From: JBGLNJ01 sp041300525
GTDB lineage: Bacteria > Chloroflexota > Anaerolineae > Fen-1058
Direction of reading: 5' to 3'
Length of the DNA stretch: 64,000 nt
Assembly: GCA_041300525.1 (NCBI GenBank)
Contig: JBGLNJ010000001.1
Location: 992,001-1,056,000, forward strand
Made by a program: the position numbers and the translations under genes. The notes beneath the pieces are model-generated. The model did no database searches. It was not told where the DNA came from and saw nothing but the letters and a program-made list of their open reading frames with translations. Of this stretch, positions 47,115 to 58,434 are shown piece by piece (position 1 is the stretch's first letter; every line of letters starts with the position of its first letter).

Positions 47115-47489
47115 TCATTGGCTAGCCGATGTATGACACGACCTAACTTCCCGGATAGCTTCCAACAAACGCTCTGGTGGATCGGTCTTGCTGACAAACG
47201 CATCGGCTCCGGCCTCCAGAGCGGCCTGCCGCACCTCGGGTCGGGCGCTGAGCGCAACCACGATCAGATTGGGATAAACTTGCCGCAGGGTAGATAGGAG
47301 ACTGGCTTCCACCAGACCGCACAAGTTCCAGTCCAGCAGCACCAGGTCAGGATGAACCGCCTTGATCTGGGGCAGCACATCTTTGGCCTCGGCCGCCTCA
47401 CCCACGACGGTCAAGCCAGGTTGCTGCTCCAGTAACGCTCGCAGGGCAAAGCGCACCTTGGCTTGGTTATCGGCCAGCAGGAGGCGCAT
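47115..47489 (-). CDS. Stand-alone response-regulator receiver domain
   Basis: 124 residues from ATG 47489 (MRLLLADNQAKVRF, after GGAGTTGCGGG). Complete REC fold: acidic pair LLLADN, phospho-Asp in LVLLDWNLCG, Ser/Thr in VVALSARPE, Lys in FVSKTDP. No output domain. It follows the kinase and NarL-type regulator, separated by a terminator, so it may modulate the same phosphorelay. Confidence 0.85.
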   Translation of the reverse strand: MRLLLADNQAKVRFALRALLEQQPGLTVVGEAAEAKDVLPQIKAVHPDLVLLDWNLCGLVEASLLSTLRQVYPNLIVVALSARPEVRQAALEAGADAFVSKTDPPERLLEAIREVRSCHTSASQ

Positions 47490-47528
47490 CCCGCAACTCC
47501 TTCCAGCAAAGATAAGACCAGCATAAAA

Positions 47529-47602
47529 CACAAACTCCCCACACGCATCCAGCAAGTGGGGAGTTTGTGGTCTAAGCCAGGTGGCTGATTTTTCTCAGCC
47601 AC
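47529..47602 (-). terminator. Terminator of the kinase-regulator operon
   Basis: 14-bp stem CACAAACTCCCCAC / GTGGGGAGTTTGTG (47529-47569) followed on the minus strand by TTTTATG. A second stem GTGGCTGA/TCAGCCAC lies at 47581-47602. Confidence 0.88.
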
Positions 47603-47643
47603 ACAGACCCGACAGATTTCCGCGCAAGCGACCTGTCAGGTTA

Positions 47644-48281
47644 TCATACAACCAACTTGCGTTGAATCGCCAGAGCGATGGCCTCTGCGCGGTTCGAGAC
47701 GCCCAGCTTGGACAGGATATTGCTCATGTGCACCTTGACCGTCGCCCGGCTGATGCTCAGGCGCTCAGCGATCTCGGGATTCGTCAAGCCCTTGACCAGC
47801 AACGCCAAGACGTCGCGCTCACGACTGGTCAAATCCAGGCCGGGCACAGATTCGGGGACAGCCGGCTGAATCAGCGATTCGATGGCCTCGGCGGCCAGGG
47901 TCGAACGTCCGGCGCACGCAGCCCGAATGGCTGCGGCCAAGTCGCTGCCGGAAACATTTTTCAACAGGTAACTGATCGCGCCCGCCTGCAGCGCATTCTG
48001 CACCAGTTCCTTTTCTCCAAAGCTCGTCAGCGCGATGACTTGTACGTGAGGCCATTGCTTGCGAATGAGGCGCGTTGCCGCTATCCCGTCCAGCTCGGGC
48101 ATCACCAGATCCATCAGGATCACGTCCGGCTGGAATTGCTCGCACAGCCTCACCGCCTCTCGGCCATCCCGCGCCTCGCCGACGATCTGCAAATCTGTTT
48201 CATTTTTCAGATAGGTCATCAGCCCTCGACGAACCATGCCGTGGTCGTCAACGATCAGTACTCGAATGGATTTTGAATCAG

Positions 48282-48285
<4 letters not shown>
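47644..48285 (-). CDS. NarL/FixJ-family response regulator
   Basis: 213 residues from ATG 48285. Receiver domain (IRVLIVDDHGMVRRGL, phospho-Asp in VILMDLVMP, IALTSFGEKE) and LuxR-type helix-turn-helix (LTSRERDVLALLVKGLTNPEIAERLSISRATVKVHMSNILSKLGV). ATGA overlap with the kinase C-terminal piece confirms one operon. Output of the split sensor kinase. Confidence 0.94.
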
Positions 48286-50987
<2,702 letters not shown>

Positions 50988-50996
<9 letters not shown>

Positions 50997-51125
50997 CCTG
51001 CCGACCGCCGTGCTCGGCGTTCGTGGCGAGCAGAACCTCTACCTGACCAAGGACGCGCAATGGCAGGCCAAGTACGTGCCGGCCTTCATCCGGCGATATC
51101 CCTTCGTGTTCGAGTCCAGCGAGGC
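50988..51125 (+). pseudogene. SapC-like gene fragment
   Basis: Plus-strand frame AVLGVRGEQNLYLTKDAQWQ then AKYVPAFIRRYPFVFESSE: the core of SapC-family proteins (GLxxGxNLF...W...YVPAFxRRYPF). Only ~40 residues remain, wedged between the kinase piece and the ABC ATPase piece. Confidence 0.65.
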
Positions 51126-51267
51126 AGCGCAAGAGTGTTGTCTTGCCGCAGCCGCTGGGCCCCAGCAGAACCATAAATTCGCCGTTTTTGATCTCAAGGC
51201 TCACATCGTTCGCGGCAACGGTCTTGCCGAACACTTTGCGAATGGATTGAAAGCGAATGCCTGCCAT
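51109..51267 (-). pseudogene. 5' fragment of the sugar ABC transporter ATPase (MalK/UgpC type)
   Basis: 53 codons from ATG 51267: GIRFQSIRKVFGKTVAANDV, then Walker A LLGPSGCGKTTLLRCLAG and LE. At about 51109 homology stops inside the SapC fragment; the open frame continues as noise to 50977. Q-loop, signature and Walker B are missing, so the importer has no functional ATPase here. Confidence 0.8.
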
Positions 51268-51327
51268 GGTTACCTCGGGTGCATACAGCGTGGTGTGCGT
51301 CCGTCGAAACGGAACACGCACTACGAC

Positions 51328-52155
51328 TCAGCGCGATATATTTCCCCATAAATTCAGCAAATACTTGCGAATGAGAAATATGAAAATCAGCGCAGGCGCG
51401 ATCATAAAGAATCCGCCCGCGTAGCGATAGTACAACGGCGAATCGTTCAGGCTACTCAGCACCTGCGCGGGGAGCGTGCGATTGCGCAAGGTCAGAATCG
51501 TAGCGGCGAAAACCTCGTTCCACGAAATGACGAAGGTAAAGATGGCCGCGGCCGCCAAACCGGGCAAGGCAAGCGGCAACACTACGCGCAAAAAGGCTTG
51601 CAGGCGATTGCAGCCCAGTGTTTGCGCCGCTTCTTCCAAATCGCGCGGCACGCCGACGAAAATGCCGGCCGTGACGATGATGACAAACGGCAGCGCCATC
51701 GCAATGTGAACGAGCGCAACGCCCCAGATGCTATCGTACAAATTCAATTGCAGAAATGCAACCGCCAGCGGAATCGAGAGAATGGCGGTGGGAAACATTT
51801 TGCTGATCAACAGTCCGAGCGAAATGCCTTCCTTGCCGCGAAAACGAAAGCGCGCCAGCGCGTAACCGCCGGGCGCGCCCAACGCCAGACTGCCCGCAAT
51901 CGTCAAGAGCGCGACGATGACGCTGTTCTGAACTGAGTTCAACACGCCGCGCGAGTTGACAAAGAATTGCATCGTGTCAGTCGAAAAATCCGTCGGCAAC
52001 AGCGGCTTGGGCCATCGAAACGTCGCTTGCCGCGTGCTAAACGCCGCGAGCGCGATCAAGTAGAGCGGCGCGAGCGTCCAGAGCGCGAGCAAAACCGCGG
52101 AACCGTAGAGCGCCACGCGATTGAGGATGTATCGTCGTGTAAGTGAAGATGGCAT
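51328..52155 (-). CDS. Carbohydrate ABC transporter permease (MalG type)
   Basis: 275 residues, six membrane helices, with the coupling motif EEAAQTLGCNRLQAFLRVVLPLALPGL (EAA loop). C-terminal FFMIAPALIFIFLIRKYLLNLWG is typical of MalG-like proteins. Pairs with 52212-53075 as the channel of a CUT1-type importer. Confidence 0.92.
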   Translation of the reverse strand: MPSSLTRRYILNRVALYGSAVLLALWTLAPLYLIALAAFSTRQATFRWPKPLLPTDFSTDTMQFFVNSRGVLNSVQNSVIVALLTIAGSLALGAPGGYALARFRFRGKEGISLGLLISKMFPTAILSIPLAVAFLQLNLYDSIWGVALVHIAMALPFVIIVTAGIFVGVPRDLEEAAQTLGCNRLQAFLRVVLPLALPGLAAAAIFTFVISWNEVFAATILTLRNRTLPAQVLSSLNDSPLYYRYAGGFFMIAPALIFIFLIRKYLLNLWGNISR

Positions 52156-52211
52156 TGCTCACCCCATTTTCGATTGGAAACGATCCGCTGAGGTGAAATA
52201 GAAATCGAAAA

Positions 52212-53075
52212 TCAATCATACCCTGCTTCTGCCGCGCCCGTCTGGAGGAAGCGCAGGTAGAACCACGTGGCAGTGACCGTGAAGATGAGCACCAGTACCG
52301 CATACGCCGCGGCGATGTTTGGATTGCGATTCGCCACATACCAATTGTACGATTCTCCCGCCAGCACCGGAATCACACGCCCTGCCAGAGCAAAGACCAC
52401 AGCAAACGTTTGAAACGCAAAGATGGTGCGGATGATAAGCGCGTTTTGCAGACTGGGGCGCAAGAGCGGCAAGACGACAAACAAGGTGCGCTTGAGCGTC
52501 GTCGCGCCAAAGACGTCCGCCGCTTCAAAATAATCGCGGGGAATGACTTGCAAGCCCGCCAGCAAGATTGTCATCACAATGGCGGTGGCGCGCCACGATT
52601 CCGCGACGACGATGGTGCCAAACATCGCAGGCAAGTTTTGATACGACAGAAACAAAAAAGGCTTGTCGAGAATGCCCAGTTGATTCAAAATCGAGTTGAG
52701 GTAACCGCGCTCGGTAAAGATGGATAACCACGCAATCCCAGCCGCCAGATCCGAGATCCCCAGCGGAATCGCATAGATGTAGAGAAACACCGTGTGCCCT
52801 CTAAAGCGGGTATGAATCAACAACGCCATTATGAGCGCCAGGACCACTTGCAGCGGCACAATGAAAATGAGCAGGAGAAGTGTGAACTTGAGCGCGTCGC
52901 CAAAACTGGTGTCGTTCGCCATCTTTTGAAAGTTGGCAAGCGTGAACGAACCATCGGGGGTCTGGAACGCCAGCAGGAACGCTTGCGCGATAGGCACCAC
53001 AATCAACAAGGTCACAAAGATCAACGTGGGTGCGAGCAGACTGTAGGGCAGAATCGTTTCGGCTTTGATGCGCAT
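52212..53075 (-). CDS. Carbohydrate ABC transporter permease (MalF type)
   Basis: 287 residues from ATG 53075 (MRIKAETILPYSLLAPTLIFV); the in-frame extension to 53189 crosses an intergenic hairpin and is rejected. Six helices and an EAA loop FEAADVFGATTLKRTLFVVLPLL. Upstream partner of the MalG-type gene. Confidence 0.92.
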   Translation of the reverse strand: MRIKAETILPYSLLAPTLIFVTLLIVVPIAQAFLLAFQTPDGSFTLANFQKMANDTSFGDALKFTLLLLIFIVPLQVVLALIMALLIHTRFRGHTVFLYIYAIPLGISDLAAGIAWLSIFTERGYLNSILNQLGILDKPFLFLSYQNLPAMFGTIVVAESWRATAIVMTILLAGLQVIPRDYFEAADVFGATTLKRTLFVVLPLLRPSLQNALIIRTIFAFQTFAVVFALAGRVIPVLAGESYNWYVANRNPNIAAAYAVLVLIFTVTATWFYLRFLQTGAAEAGYD

Positions 53076-53088
53076 AACACTCTCGGAT

Positions 53089-53127
53089 AGACCTGGAAGG
53101 TTCGCCGGGCGAAAACCTTCCAGGTCT
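53089..53127 (-). repeat. Intercistronic hairpin between binding protein and permease genes
   Basis: AGACCTGGAAGGTT / AACCTTCCAGGTCT, 14 bp, with CGCC/GGCG inside. In the same place as REP hairpins in the E. coli malEFG operon, where they stabilise the binding-protein mRNA. Confidence 0.75.
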
Positions 53128-53137
53128 GAACAACAAC

Positions 53138-54502
53138 CTACTTGGCCTGGCAGGGAGTGCCGCCGCTGTGCGGATCGGGAGACCAGCACGGCGCTTTGAG
53201 TTCGGTCATCAACGCGTTGAGTTGATTGGCCTGATCATTCAGCACGGTTTTGATGTCTTCGCCTTTCAACACGATGCGCGTCAAGGTGTCTTGCATAATC
53301 TTGTTAAAGTCGCCGCCCTTGGCGCCCAGGCCAATCGGCAGGAGCGCGACTTTGGCGTCCGACGCTTTCGATTGCTTGACCACGCCGTCCGCTTCGAGGC
53401 GCACATAGTCGGGCAAGTCGGTGGGCAACGCAGACTCGACGATCGGGTAGAAACTGACTTCGCGCAACGTGATCGCTTGCGCGGCTGGACGCGTGAGGTA
53501 CTCGATCAGCGCTTCAGCGCCCGCGCGATTCGGCGAGCCCTTGGGGATGCCCAAACCAGCCAGCACGCTCATATAGTAGCGGCCTTTGGGCCCCGCGGGC
53601 GCGGGCGCGGCGACAAAGTCATTCGGTTTGTTTTTGAATGCGTTGACCACGCGCGCGGTGTGATCAATCGTGATCCAGACCTCTTCGGAGAGCAACGGGT
53701 CTTGCATATTGTTATACGTCACGGATTGCGGATTAGTGTATTCCCAGATGGCTTTGAAATCGGTCCACATCTTGACCGCATCGTCACTGCGATAGGTTGT
53801 CACCAGGCCGCCCGTGTACGATGGATAGAGATAGCCCTGGGTCAAGCGGTGCATCAACCCGCTGGGGCCGGCAGGAAAGCCGATTTTCTTTTCCTTGGTC
53901 GCGTTGGTAATATTCTTGCCCCACTCGGCGAGTTGCGTGTAGGTGAGCGCGTCCACATTGGCGCCCGCCGGGAGATACTGCAACGCTTTTTTGTTCACCG
54001 CCATAACGTACGTGGCTTGCATCCAGGGGATGTAGTACTGTTTGTCCGTGCCCAACTTGCCGAGCGTCATGAATTCTTTGACGATGGGGCGATCACTCAG
54101 CTTGGCGACCAACGGAGTCAAGTCCTCCAAGGCGTTGGCGGCGAGCAAGTTGGGGAACGTGCCGTGCAACACGCCGACTGCTCCAACCGCGACCTTGCCG
54201 GCTTTTTGCTCGGCCAGGATGCGATCCACGACGACGCCCTCCGCATCCGAGATAAAGTCAACCTTTGCGCCGGTCATGTCCTTGAGAATGATGTTGCGCA
54301 TCTTTTCTTGTTCTTCGACGGGGGTCAACTGGGTCGAGAGAAAGACAAGCGGCTGGGCCGGCGCGGCGGTCGGCGCAGGGGCTTGGGTCGGCGCGGCGAC
54401 CGGCGCTTTGGGTTCGGCTGTGGGTGCAGCGGCTGGCGCCTGCGCGCAGGCTGCCGTGAGCAGCGCCACGACGATCATCAAGTACACAATTCGCTTTGCC
54501 AT
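53138..54502 (-). CDS. Carbohydrate ABC transporter substrate-binding lipoprotein
   Basis: 454 residues. Lipobox (VVALLTAACA), Ala/Pro linker (~20-50), then a family 1 binding fold (LVFLSTQLTPVEEQEKMRNIILKDM, YYIPWMQATYVMAVNKKAL, AGLGIPKGSPNRAGAEALIEYLTRP). Binds the sugar for the MalF/MalG-type permeases downstream. GGAGGAAAAAATG start. Upstream lies the LacI gene, 185 nt away; no strong promoter is visible in the gap. Confidence 0.92.
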   Translation of the reverse strand: MAKRIVYLMIVVALLTAACAQAPAAAPTAEPKAPVAAPTQAPAPTAAPAQPLVFLSTQLTPVEEQEKMRNIILKDMTGAKVDFISDAEGVVVDRILAEQKAGKVAVGAVGVLHGTFPNLLAANALEDLTPLVAKLSDRPIVKEFMTLGKLGTDKQYYIPWMQATYVMAVNKKALQYLPAGANVDALTYTQLAEWGKNITNATKEKKIGFPAGPSGLMHRLTQGYLYPSYTGGLVTTYRSDDAVKMWTDFKAIWEYTNPQSVTYNNMQDPLLSEEVWITIDHTARVVNAFKNKPNDFVAAPAPAGPKGRYYMSVLAGLGIPKGSPNRAGAEALIEYLTRPAAQAITLREVSFYPIVESALPTDLPDYVRLEADGVVKQSKASDAKVALLPIGLGAKGGDFNKIMQDTLTRIVLKGEDIKTVLNDQANQLNALMTELKAPCWSPDPHSGGTPCQAK

Positions 54503-54687
54503 TTTTTCCTCCTTTGATCTGGCAGAGATCGAAACGGTTCACCGAGGATTACGGCTCAAATATACTCTGTTGTATTCTGGGCTGTTGCACCTCCTTCCTG
54601 TCGCTGTGATGCCCCCACCGTAGTTTGGTATTCATTCCCTGGCCTGGGACGACAAGATATCCCACTTGTTCAACTTACTAAAAGAGA

Positions 54688-55701
54688 TTATCCGCCAGTC
54701 GAGCCGCGCACGATTAATTCCGGCGGCAACATGACTTGGCGTTCGGTGAGTGGCTCGCCTTCAATGATCGTCAACAGCATGTTGACCAACTGTCGCGCCA
54801 GGTCGTAGACTGATCGCTTGAGCGTGGTCAGAGGCGGATGGGTATGCTCACCGTCCTCAATGCCGTCATAGCCAGCGATTGCTACATCACGCCCCACCAC
54901 CAGGCCGCGTTCGTGAGCGGCGCGCATTGCGCCGATGGCCGTCAGGTCATTCGCGCCCATGATCGCCGTGGGAGGCTCTCGCAGGGACAGCAAACGCTGG
55001 GCAGCCTGGTACCCGCCCGCTCGCGTGAGGTCGCCCCTGACGATTAGCGATTCGTCGAATGTCAGGCCGGTCGCCTCCACCCCATCCCGAAAACCCGCCA
55101 GGCGATCCACCTGAAGAGTAAGATTCTCGGGTGCGCCGATATATGCGATGCGCTTGTGGCCGCGCTCAACCAGATGCTTGACCATGAGAATGAAACCTGC
55201 TCGCGCATCCACCTCGACGTAAGGCAAGTCTATAGAAAGAAGTGTGTGTCCCAGAGCAACCACGGGAAACTTGTTTTTGATGAGGTGCCTGACACGCCAG
55301 TCGCGTGTGCGCATACGACTGAGCACGATGCCGTCCACCCGCCGACTGTGTACCCATCGCTCGTACATTTGCCGCTCGGCGGGCTTGTCGGGCGGAGCAG
55401 TCGAAATCATGAGATCGAGATTGTGCAACGTCGTTTCGTCGCCCAGTCCGGCGATGAACTCGGAAAAGAAAGGGTCGGTAAAACGCGGGTCGCTTGTCGG
55501 GAGAATGTACCCGATAGCGTCTGCTCGGCTGCGGCGTAACTGGCGAGCTGTGTGGCTGGGCGCATAGCCCATCTCGCGCGCAGTGCGGATCACGCGCTGA
55601 CGTGTGGCCTTCGCCACATCGTCGTACCCGTCCAGGGCGCGTGAGACGGTCGTGATCGAGAGATTCAAACGCTTGGCAACATCGCGAATAGTGATTGGCA
55701 C
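54688..55701 (-). CDS. LacI-family transcriptional regulator
   Basis: 337 residues from GTG 55701 (VPITIRDVAKRLNLSITTVSRALDGY); a longer start at 55743 would lie inside the operator and promoter. N-terminal LacI helix-turn-helix, hinge (HTARQLRRSRADAIGYI), periplasmic-binding effector domain. Head of the sugar ABC operon. Its promoter contains two LacI-type palindromes, so it is very probably self-repressed. Confidence 0.93.
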   Translation of the reverse strand: MPITIRDVAKRLNLSITTVSRALDGYDDVAKATRQRVIRTAREMGYAPSHTARQLRRSRADAIGYILPTSDPRFTDPFFSEFIAGLGDETTLHNLDLMISTAPPDKPAERQMYERWVHSRRVDGIVLSRMRTRDWRVRHLIKNKFPVVALGHTLLSIDLPYVEVDARAGFILMVKHLVERGHKRIAYIGAPENLTLQVDRLAGFRDGVEATGLTFDESLIVRGDLTRAGGYQAAQRLLSLREPPTAIMGANDLTAIGAMRAAHERGLVVGRDVAIAGYDGIEDGEHTHPPLTTLKRSVYDLARQLVNMLLTIIEGEPLTERQVMLPPELIVRGSTGG

Positions 55702-55709
55702 GAGATTCA

Positions 55710-55760
55710 CCAAAACGTTTTGGGTAATCAGAGTATAGGTCAAAACATTTTGGTTGTCAA
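55710..55760 (-). promoter_or_regulatory. LacI promoter with two operators
   Basis: Minus strand: TTGACA (55755-55760), 17-nt spacer, TATACT (55732-55737). Operator 1 CCAAAACGTTTTGG (55710-55723) is a perfect palindrome; operator 2 CAAAACATTTTG (55741-55752) fills the spacer. Centres 30 bp apart. Confidence 0.9.
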
Positions 55761-56025
55761 GCGGTCTTTTGGTCGAGGGATACGGTTTAGAGTTTTTCGC
55801 AGAGGCGGCGGGGAAGGATCACAAGAGCCTGATGCTGCCAGACCGGTGTCTCCCCTGTCCACTCGCCATCTTTGCGCGCAGATTCGCCAGATAGGGCAAT
55901 TGCTCGCCAGTGGCGAAGACGGCAAGCAACATCTCTGCACCCACAGAAAGGACAGCAGAGGATTTCAAGCGTCAACCAGAGACATGGTCAACACAAACGA
56001 CACATCCGGTTTGGTTTTGCATCTA
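55761..56025. other. Unassigned stretch between the LacI promoter and the ComEC fragment
   Basis: Only short frames. A minus frame near 55787-55975 begins LEILCCPFCGCRDVACR, hinting at a Cys-rich ribbon, but I cannot assign it. Treat as gene debris. Confidence 0.35.
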
Positions 56026-56320
56026 GCCGCTGATTGCGATGATATGGGACGTGCCCGTTGTGCGGAAAGCGCCCTGCACGCTCTTGGGGATGCCGGAATC
56101 GTCGCCGAGCAAGATGCCGATCAGAAGCGAAGACTGTGGTTCGGGCAGGATATGCGCGATGATAGTCTTGGCGCGGGTCTTGAAAGCGAACAGCCACCCG
56201 AGTGGCGCAAAGCCTTGATCGCGCGCCAGCGTCGTCACACGCGGGCGCGACATGATGGAATACACGCCCTGGCGCGCAAGAATTCGCGGTACGAAAAATC
56301 GCCCGTGTCGGTCGGGGTCC
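56026..56320 (-). pseudogene. comEC: ComEC fragment, frameshifted
   Basis: Minus strand: GTPTDTGDFSYREFL in one frame, then LARQGVYSIMSRPRV, HILPEPQSSLLIGILLGDDS and GTSHIIAISG in another: the stretch before and at the start of the ComEC competence domain (the family continues SGFN). A one-nucleotide shift lies near 56285. Both ends are broken: TAG replaces the FN codons at 56026, and the left side stops at an inverted repeat at 56320. Confidence 0.75.
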
Positions 56321-56451
56321 CCTGACTGTCTTGTTGGTATGCCGAAGCTATGTGACGCGCCTTATGTACAGACGTGAGACACTCGTTTGGCCCATGCAAT
56401 GGAGCACCGTCAGACTTGCCATGTCCAGACATACGGTCAAGACAGTCAGGG
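56320..56451. mobile_element. 132-bp inverted-repeat element
   Basis: Perfect 14-bp ends CCCTGACTGTCTTG (56320-56333) and CAAGACAGTCAGGG (56438-56451). No target duplication found and no coding capacity. It borders the ComEC fragment exactly. Confidence 0.7.
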
Positions 56452-56634
56452 CGCCGCACCCCAATATGTGGGGGCTAAATCCAGCGTCCCACAGCAAATC
56501 CAGAAGAGCCACAATGCCACCAGGTAGGGATCGCCTGTCGTTTCAGCTTGGCGGCGGATTTTTCGCTGTTGGGTCCTTGCCGTCTCGGCCTGCGCGGTGC
56601 GCCGTCTGCTAGACTTGTGCTTGTACGATGGCAT
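56446..56634 (-). CDS. Small basic protein with a hydrophobic C-terminal segment
   Basis: 62 residues from ATG 56634 (SYKHKSSRRRTAQAETARTQ), 13 nt after the stop of 56648-57226. Basic N-terminal half, then DPYLVALWLFWICCGTLDLAP. Ribosome site GGTAGG is moderate. The last codons run into the inverted-repeat element, so the true C-terminus may be lost. Uncertain. Confidence 0.35.
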   Translation of the reverse strand: MPSYKHKSSRRRTAQAETARTQQRKIRRQAETTGDPYLVALWLFWICCGTLDLAPTYWGAAP

Positions 56635-56647
56635 TTACCTACCCCGA

Positions 56648-57226
56648 TCAAAGGATGATGGGCGTTCCGCGCTCGGCAGGCTTGTTCCCTGTATCTTTAT
56701 CTTTGCGCGCGAGGGCTGCCCATCGCACTTCCAGGTCACGCAGTTGTGCGCTAAACTCCTCGGGCGACTGATCCTCTGCTGATTCATCAAAGTATGTGAC
56801 GGCAGCACGGATCATATCGTCACGCTCTTCCTTGAGTGTTCGCAAGATGCTGGCGGCCCTATCCGCTGGCATGTACCCGTGCTCCGCCATGAACTCGACA
56901 AACTTTTTGAGTGTGGCAAGATAGCTCTTGATTCGGCGCTCCGAGTCCACCCAACTCTTGCGCGGCAACCAATCGGTGATAAAGTCATACACTTCCCAGT
57001 CGGTGATCTGGTCAACTGAACGCAGTTCGTCGGCTGTGCGACGGTCGCTCAGATGGGCACCTGTCAAGTGCTGAATGTCGAGAACGTGTTGGTACAGCGC
57101 GTCGTCTGATAGTCGCCCTTTCCAAGTATGAACAAAATGCCCCAGGATACTATCATTGCGCTCCTGGATTTGCTTCAGGTGAGCGTCATAGTCATTGTTT
57201 GTTTTTGAAATACACGAGGATGCCAT
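56648..57226 (-). CDS. Hypothetical helical protein (192 residues)
   Basis: ATG 57226 (MASSCISKTNNDYDAHL) after GAAAGGCGATGT; the longer in-frame start at 57337 overlaps the previous gene. Mostly helical: GHFVHTWKGRLSDDALYQHV, WLPRKSWVDSERRIKSYLAT, LKKFVEFMAEHGYM. The RxxKSYLATLKKFVEFM part resembles the SAM-like N-terminal domain of tyrosine recombinases, without a catalytic domain. Third gene of a three-gene run with 57243-57503 and 57513-58062. Function unknown. Confidence 0.65.
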   Translation of the reverse strand: MASSCISKTNNDYDAHLKQIQERNDSILGHFVHTWKGRLSDDALYQHVLDIQHLTGAHLSDRRTADELRSVDQITDWEVYDFITDWLPRKSWVDSERRIKSYLATLKKFVEFMAEHGYMPADRAASILRTLKEERDDMIRAAVTYFDESAEDQSPEEFSAQLRDLEVRWAALARKDKDTGNKPAERGTPIIL

Positions 57227-57242
57227 ACATCGCCTTTCATTA

Positions 57243-57503
57243 TCAAAGGTAAGCGGCTTCGCTTGTATCCACATATCCGTGACGGGTTTTCCCAGCCCGA
57301 TCCCAGACTTTTTCGATTTCCAGGGCATCCAACTCATCGCACACGGCAGCCGACACCTCTTCCGAGTCCGCCTCGCTCAAGCAGGCTGTACCCAACTCGG
57401 CAATGTGATTGGCAAGTTGTTCATCGCCGGCTGCCAACGCTTGCAAGATTGCCGGGGCCTGGCCGTGTGAAAGCTGGTCAATGATCTCTTTGGGGCTTGG
57501 CAT
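57243..57503 (-). CDS. Hypothetical protein (86 residues)
   Basis: ATG 57503 (MPSPKEIIDQLSHGQAPAIL) after AAGGAAC. Acidic helical protein with ELDALEIEKVWDRAGKTRHGYV and an AAYL end. The VWDRAGxTRxGYVxxxEAA segment seems conserved in uncharacterised proteins that continue further, so the C-terminus may be shortened. 16 nt before the next gene. Confidence 0.65.
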   Translation of the reverse strand: MPSPKEIIDQLSHGQAPAILQALAAGDEQLANHIAELGTACLSEADSEEVSAAVCDELDALEIEKVWDRAGKTRHGYVDTSEAAYL

Positions 57504-57512
57504 AGTGTTCCT

Positions 57513-58062
57513 TCAGGCAGTGCGCTCGGTCTGGATTCTTTGTCGTTCGACTTCTGCTTCCAGATACGCTCGCTGCTCTTTAGTCGCGACACGAATAGCA
57601 GGCGGGTATACCTGTCCAGTAAAAGATTGGTGGCTGTCTCGCCGGAGAAGCGGCACTGCGACGGCAGCGAACGCCTCGGGTCGCCGTCGCTGCCAGGGAT
57701 TTCAAATATGCGGCGATGTATCGCTTCTCATCGCCTGGAATCATCCAGCTACCAATCTCGTCGGCAAACACAATCTCTTCGCCAGACTCCATCGCTTCAA
57801 TCAACTCAAACAACAAACCGAAGCAGTCAGCGGCCTGCTGATGCTCTTTCTGTTTGGCGAGTTGCATGCTGTCCACAAGCAACTCGCCCAAGCGATCAAA
57901 CCATGCTTCGGTTTCTGGCGGGATGTGCATATAGTTTTTCGAGTTCATGTTGAATGGCGCATAGTACGCACCCGCCAATGATTCGCGCTTGAATTTCCTA
58001 ATCTCGCGCAAAAGCTTTTTGCCATCCACGGGCGCGGACGATGACATTTGGGTTTTGCTCAT
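57513..58062 (-). pseudogene. Hypothetical protein with a one-base frameshift
   Basis: Starts at ATG 58062 (MSKTQMSSSAPVDGKKLL). Residues 1-~128 read normally (MHIPPETEAWFDRLGELLVD, FGLLFELIEAMESGEEIVFA, DEIGSWMIPGDEKRYIAAYL). Near 57680 an extra C in a CCC run shifts the frame; the original frame stops at 57580, but the correct one continues EAFAAVAVPLLRRDSHQSF, VYPPAIRVATKEQRAYLEAE, to TGA 57513-57515, 9 nt before the next start. So either a sequencing slip or a recent mutation. Function unknown. Confidence 0.7.
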
Positions 58063-58434
58063 TCGAATATCTCCTAATCCACATCCAAGCTAGCTTCTGC
58101 GACGGATTGATGGACACGCGTCAGCATGGCAATAAAATCCACCTTGTTGTTGCGCCAAAAGTCGGGGGCAACTGCATAACGACAATGAATGCCAACATCG
58201 GCCTAGTCGCTGTTCAGTCATGTGCCGTGCAGAATTCGCATCTTTCTCCTGATTCTGTTATCTTGGCAGGTTACACACGTAGGTGTGACGCGGCGATGTG
58301 CGCTGCACTGATTATGCCACAATACTGGCGATAAGTACAAAAGCCGCACACGAAATGGATGACAAGTGCAAATCTGCAAAGTCAAGACGTGTGGTATGAT
58401 ATGCCGCACATCACATTCGAACAGAGGTGTTCCC
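58063..58434. other. Intergenic stretch, nothing recognised
   Basis: Divergent promoter region between the three-gene run and 58435. No clear -35/-10 pair, repeat or RNA gene was found. Confidence 0.4.

Noticed and set aside
53168..54517. 449-codon plus-strand frame
   Set aside because: Antisense to the sugar-binding lipoprotein.
54531..54541. Third LacI operator (GAAACGGTTC)
   Set aside because: Centre and flanks differ from the two good palindromes at 55.7 kb, and no promoter accompanies it.
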